This document shows positions 7,737-8,287 of a DNA stretch of 8,287 bases, one piece after another. A model generated the notes under the pieces. That model ran no database searches, had not been told where the DNA came from, and saw only the letters and a program-made list of their open reading frames with translations. The position numbers were made by a program, and so were the translations under genes. The stretch is from Hyphomicrobiales bacterium (lineage in GTDB: Bacteria > Pseudomonadota > Alphaproteobacteria > Rhizobiales > SZUA-8), in assembly GCA_003232175.1 (NCBI GenBank), contig QILX01000069.1:1-8287 (forward strand). The letters are read 5' to 3'. Positions within the stretch are counted from its first letter, which is position 1. Each line of letters starts with the position of its first letter.

Positions 7737-8287
7737 CTAAAATACCTCATCCAACAGCATCCGGTAATCAGTGGCGGTCGCGGGGGCCGGATTGGTCGCG
7801 GTGCAGTGGTCAAGGACTGCCGCCTCAGCAATGCGGGGCAGGACGTCTTGCGGCACGCCCATTTCAGCCAGTGATGCGGGAAGTCCCAGGGACCGGTTCA
7901 GCGTCTTTATGACCCGTGCCGGCTCACCGCCCATCAATTTACGCAAAATTTCGAATTTCTCCGGCGCCGCCCCGGCATTGAAATTCAGCACGGCGGGCAG
8001 AAAGACGGCATTCAGCATTCCATGATGCAGCACCGGATCGCCAAGCCCGCCAAGTGGATGGGACAATGCGTGCACCGCGCCAAGACCTTTTTGAAACGCC
8101 AGCCCGCCCATCAGGCTGGCCATCATCATCTGCCAGCGCGCCTCGCGGTCCGCACCATCATCAACAGCCTTTCCAATAAATTTCAATGCCCGTGCCAGCC
8201 CGTCAAGCGCAATGGCGTCCGCCGGCGGATTGATGGCCGGCGACAAATAGGCCTCGATGCAATGAGACATAGCGTCCATGCCGGTCG
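7737..8287 (-). CDS. Iron-containing alcohol dehydrogenase, C-terminal half (5' end beyond window)
   Basis: The last 182 residues of a group III (Fe-dependent) alcohol dehydrogenase are visible; the frame stays open to the right edge and ends in TAG at 7737-7739. Family proteins are about 380-390 residues, so roughly half is missing, including the NAD(P)-binding half. TGMDAMSHCIEAYLSP carries the metal-binding Asp and His, and GAVHALSHPLGG with LHHGMLNAVFLP carries the other two His ligands, so the metal site looks complete. The enzyme reduces aldehydes or oxidises alcohols with NAD(P); maleylacetate reductases and 4-hydroxybutyrate dehydrogenases belong to the same fold, and the visible part does not tell them apart. 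It converges on the FAD oxidoreductase and may work in the same pathway but is transcribed separately. Confidence 0.9.
   Translation of the reverse strand, partial: TGMDAMSHCIEAYLSPAINPPADAIALDGLARALKFIGKAVDDGADREARWQMMMASLMGGLAFQKGLGAVHALSHPLGGLGDPVLHHGMLNAVFLPAVLNFNAGAAPEKFEILRKLMGGEPARVIKTLNRSLGLPASLAEMGVPQDVLPRIAEAAVLDHCTATNPAPATATDYRMLLDEVF

Overview
The window looks like an accessory metabolic region of a Gram-negative chromosome, most likely an alphaproteobacterium. The basis is GC-rich coding sequence with alphaproteobacterial-looking protein families, AT-rich promoter gaps, and tight co-directional gene packing. This assignment is an inference from composition and gene content. No rRNA, tRNA, CRISPR array, insertion sequence or phage gene is visible.

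Layout, left to right. (a) Positions 1-1334, minus strand: the coding frame of an arylsulfotransferase-type beta-propeller protein (ASST family). It is open to the left edge and has no ATG where a start is expected. Its apparent N-terminus (with an AGGAG ribosome-binding site and a TTG start) lies in another frame, suggesting a small frame-disrupting insertion. (b) Positions 1335-1436: a short gap with a perfect 14-bp palindrome, a TTGACA hexamer and a hexanucleotide tandem repeat that runs into the next gene's stop codon. (c) Positions 1437-2936, minus strand: a 499-residue PHP-superfamily metallohydrolase (DUF3604-like). (d) Positions 2937-3076: a divergent control region with two near-identical inverted repeats whose centres are exactly 30 bp apart, typical of TetR-type operators. 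(e) Positions 3077-7684, plus strand: a compact four-gene operon encoding an atypical extended SDR (epimerase/dehydratase type) with no Lys in YxxxK, a two-domain GNAT acetyltransferase, a DapA-like class I aldolase/lyase with catalytic Tyr and Lys in register, and a phytoene-desaturase/PYROXD2-like FAD oxidoreductase. (f) Positions 7685-7736: a short convergent gap. (g) Positions 7737 to the right edge, minus strand: the C-terminal half of an iron-containing alcohol dehydrogenase.

How the genes may work together: the paired operators between the hydrolase and the SDR operon suggest that the two divergent units respond to one ligand-sensing repressor encoded outside the window. A hydrolase, an SDR, a Schiff-base aldolase, a flavin oxidoreductase and an alcohol dehydrogenase together look like a degradation or remodelling pathway for an oxygenated or amino-containing organic substrate. 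The substrate cannot be read from the sequence. The most unusual points are the operator architecture, the lysine-less SDR in a conserved-looking operon, and the displaced N-terminus of the ASST gene.
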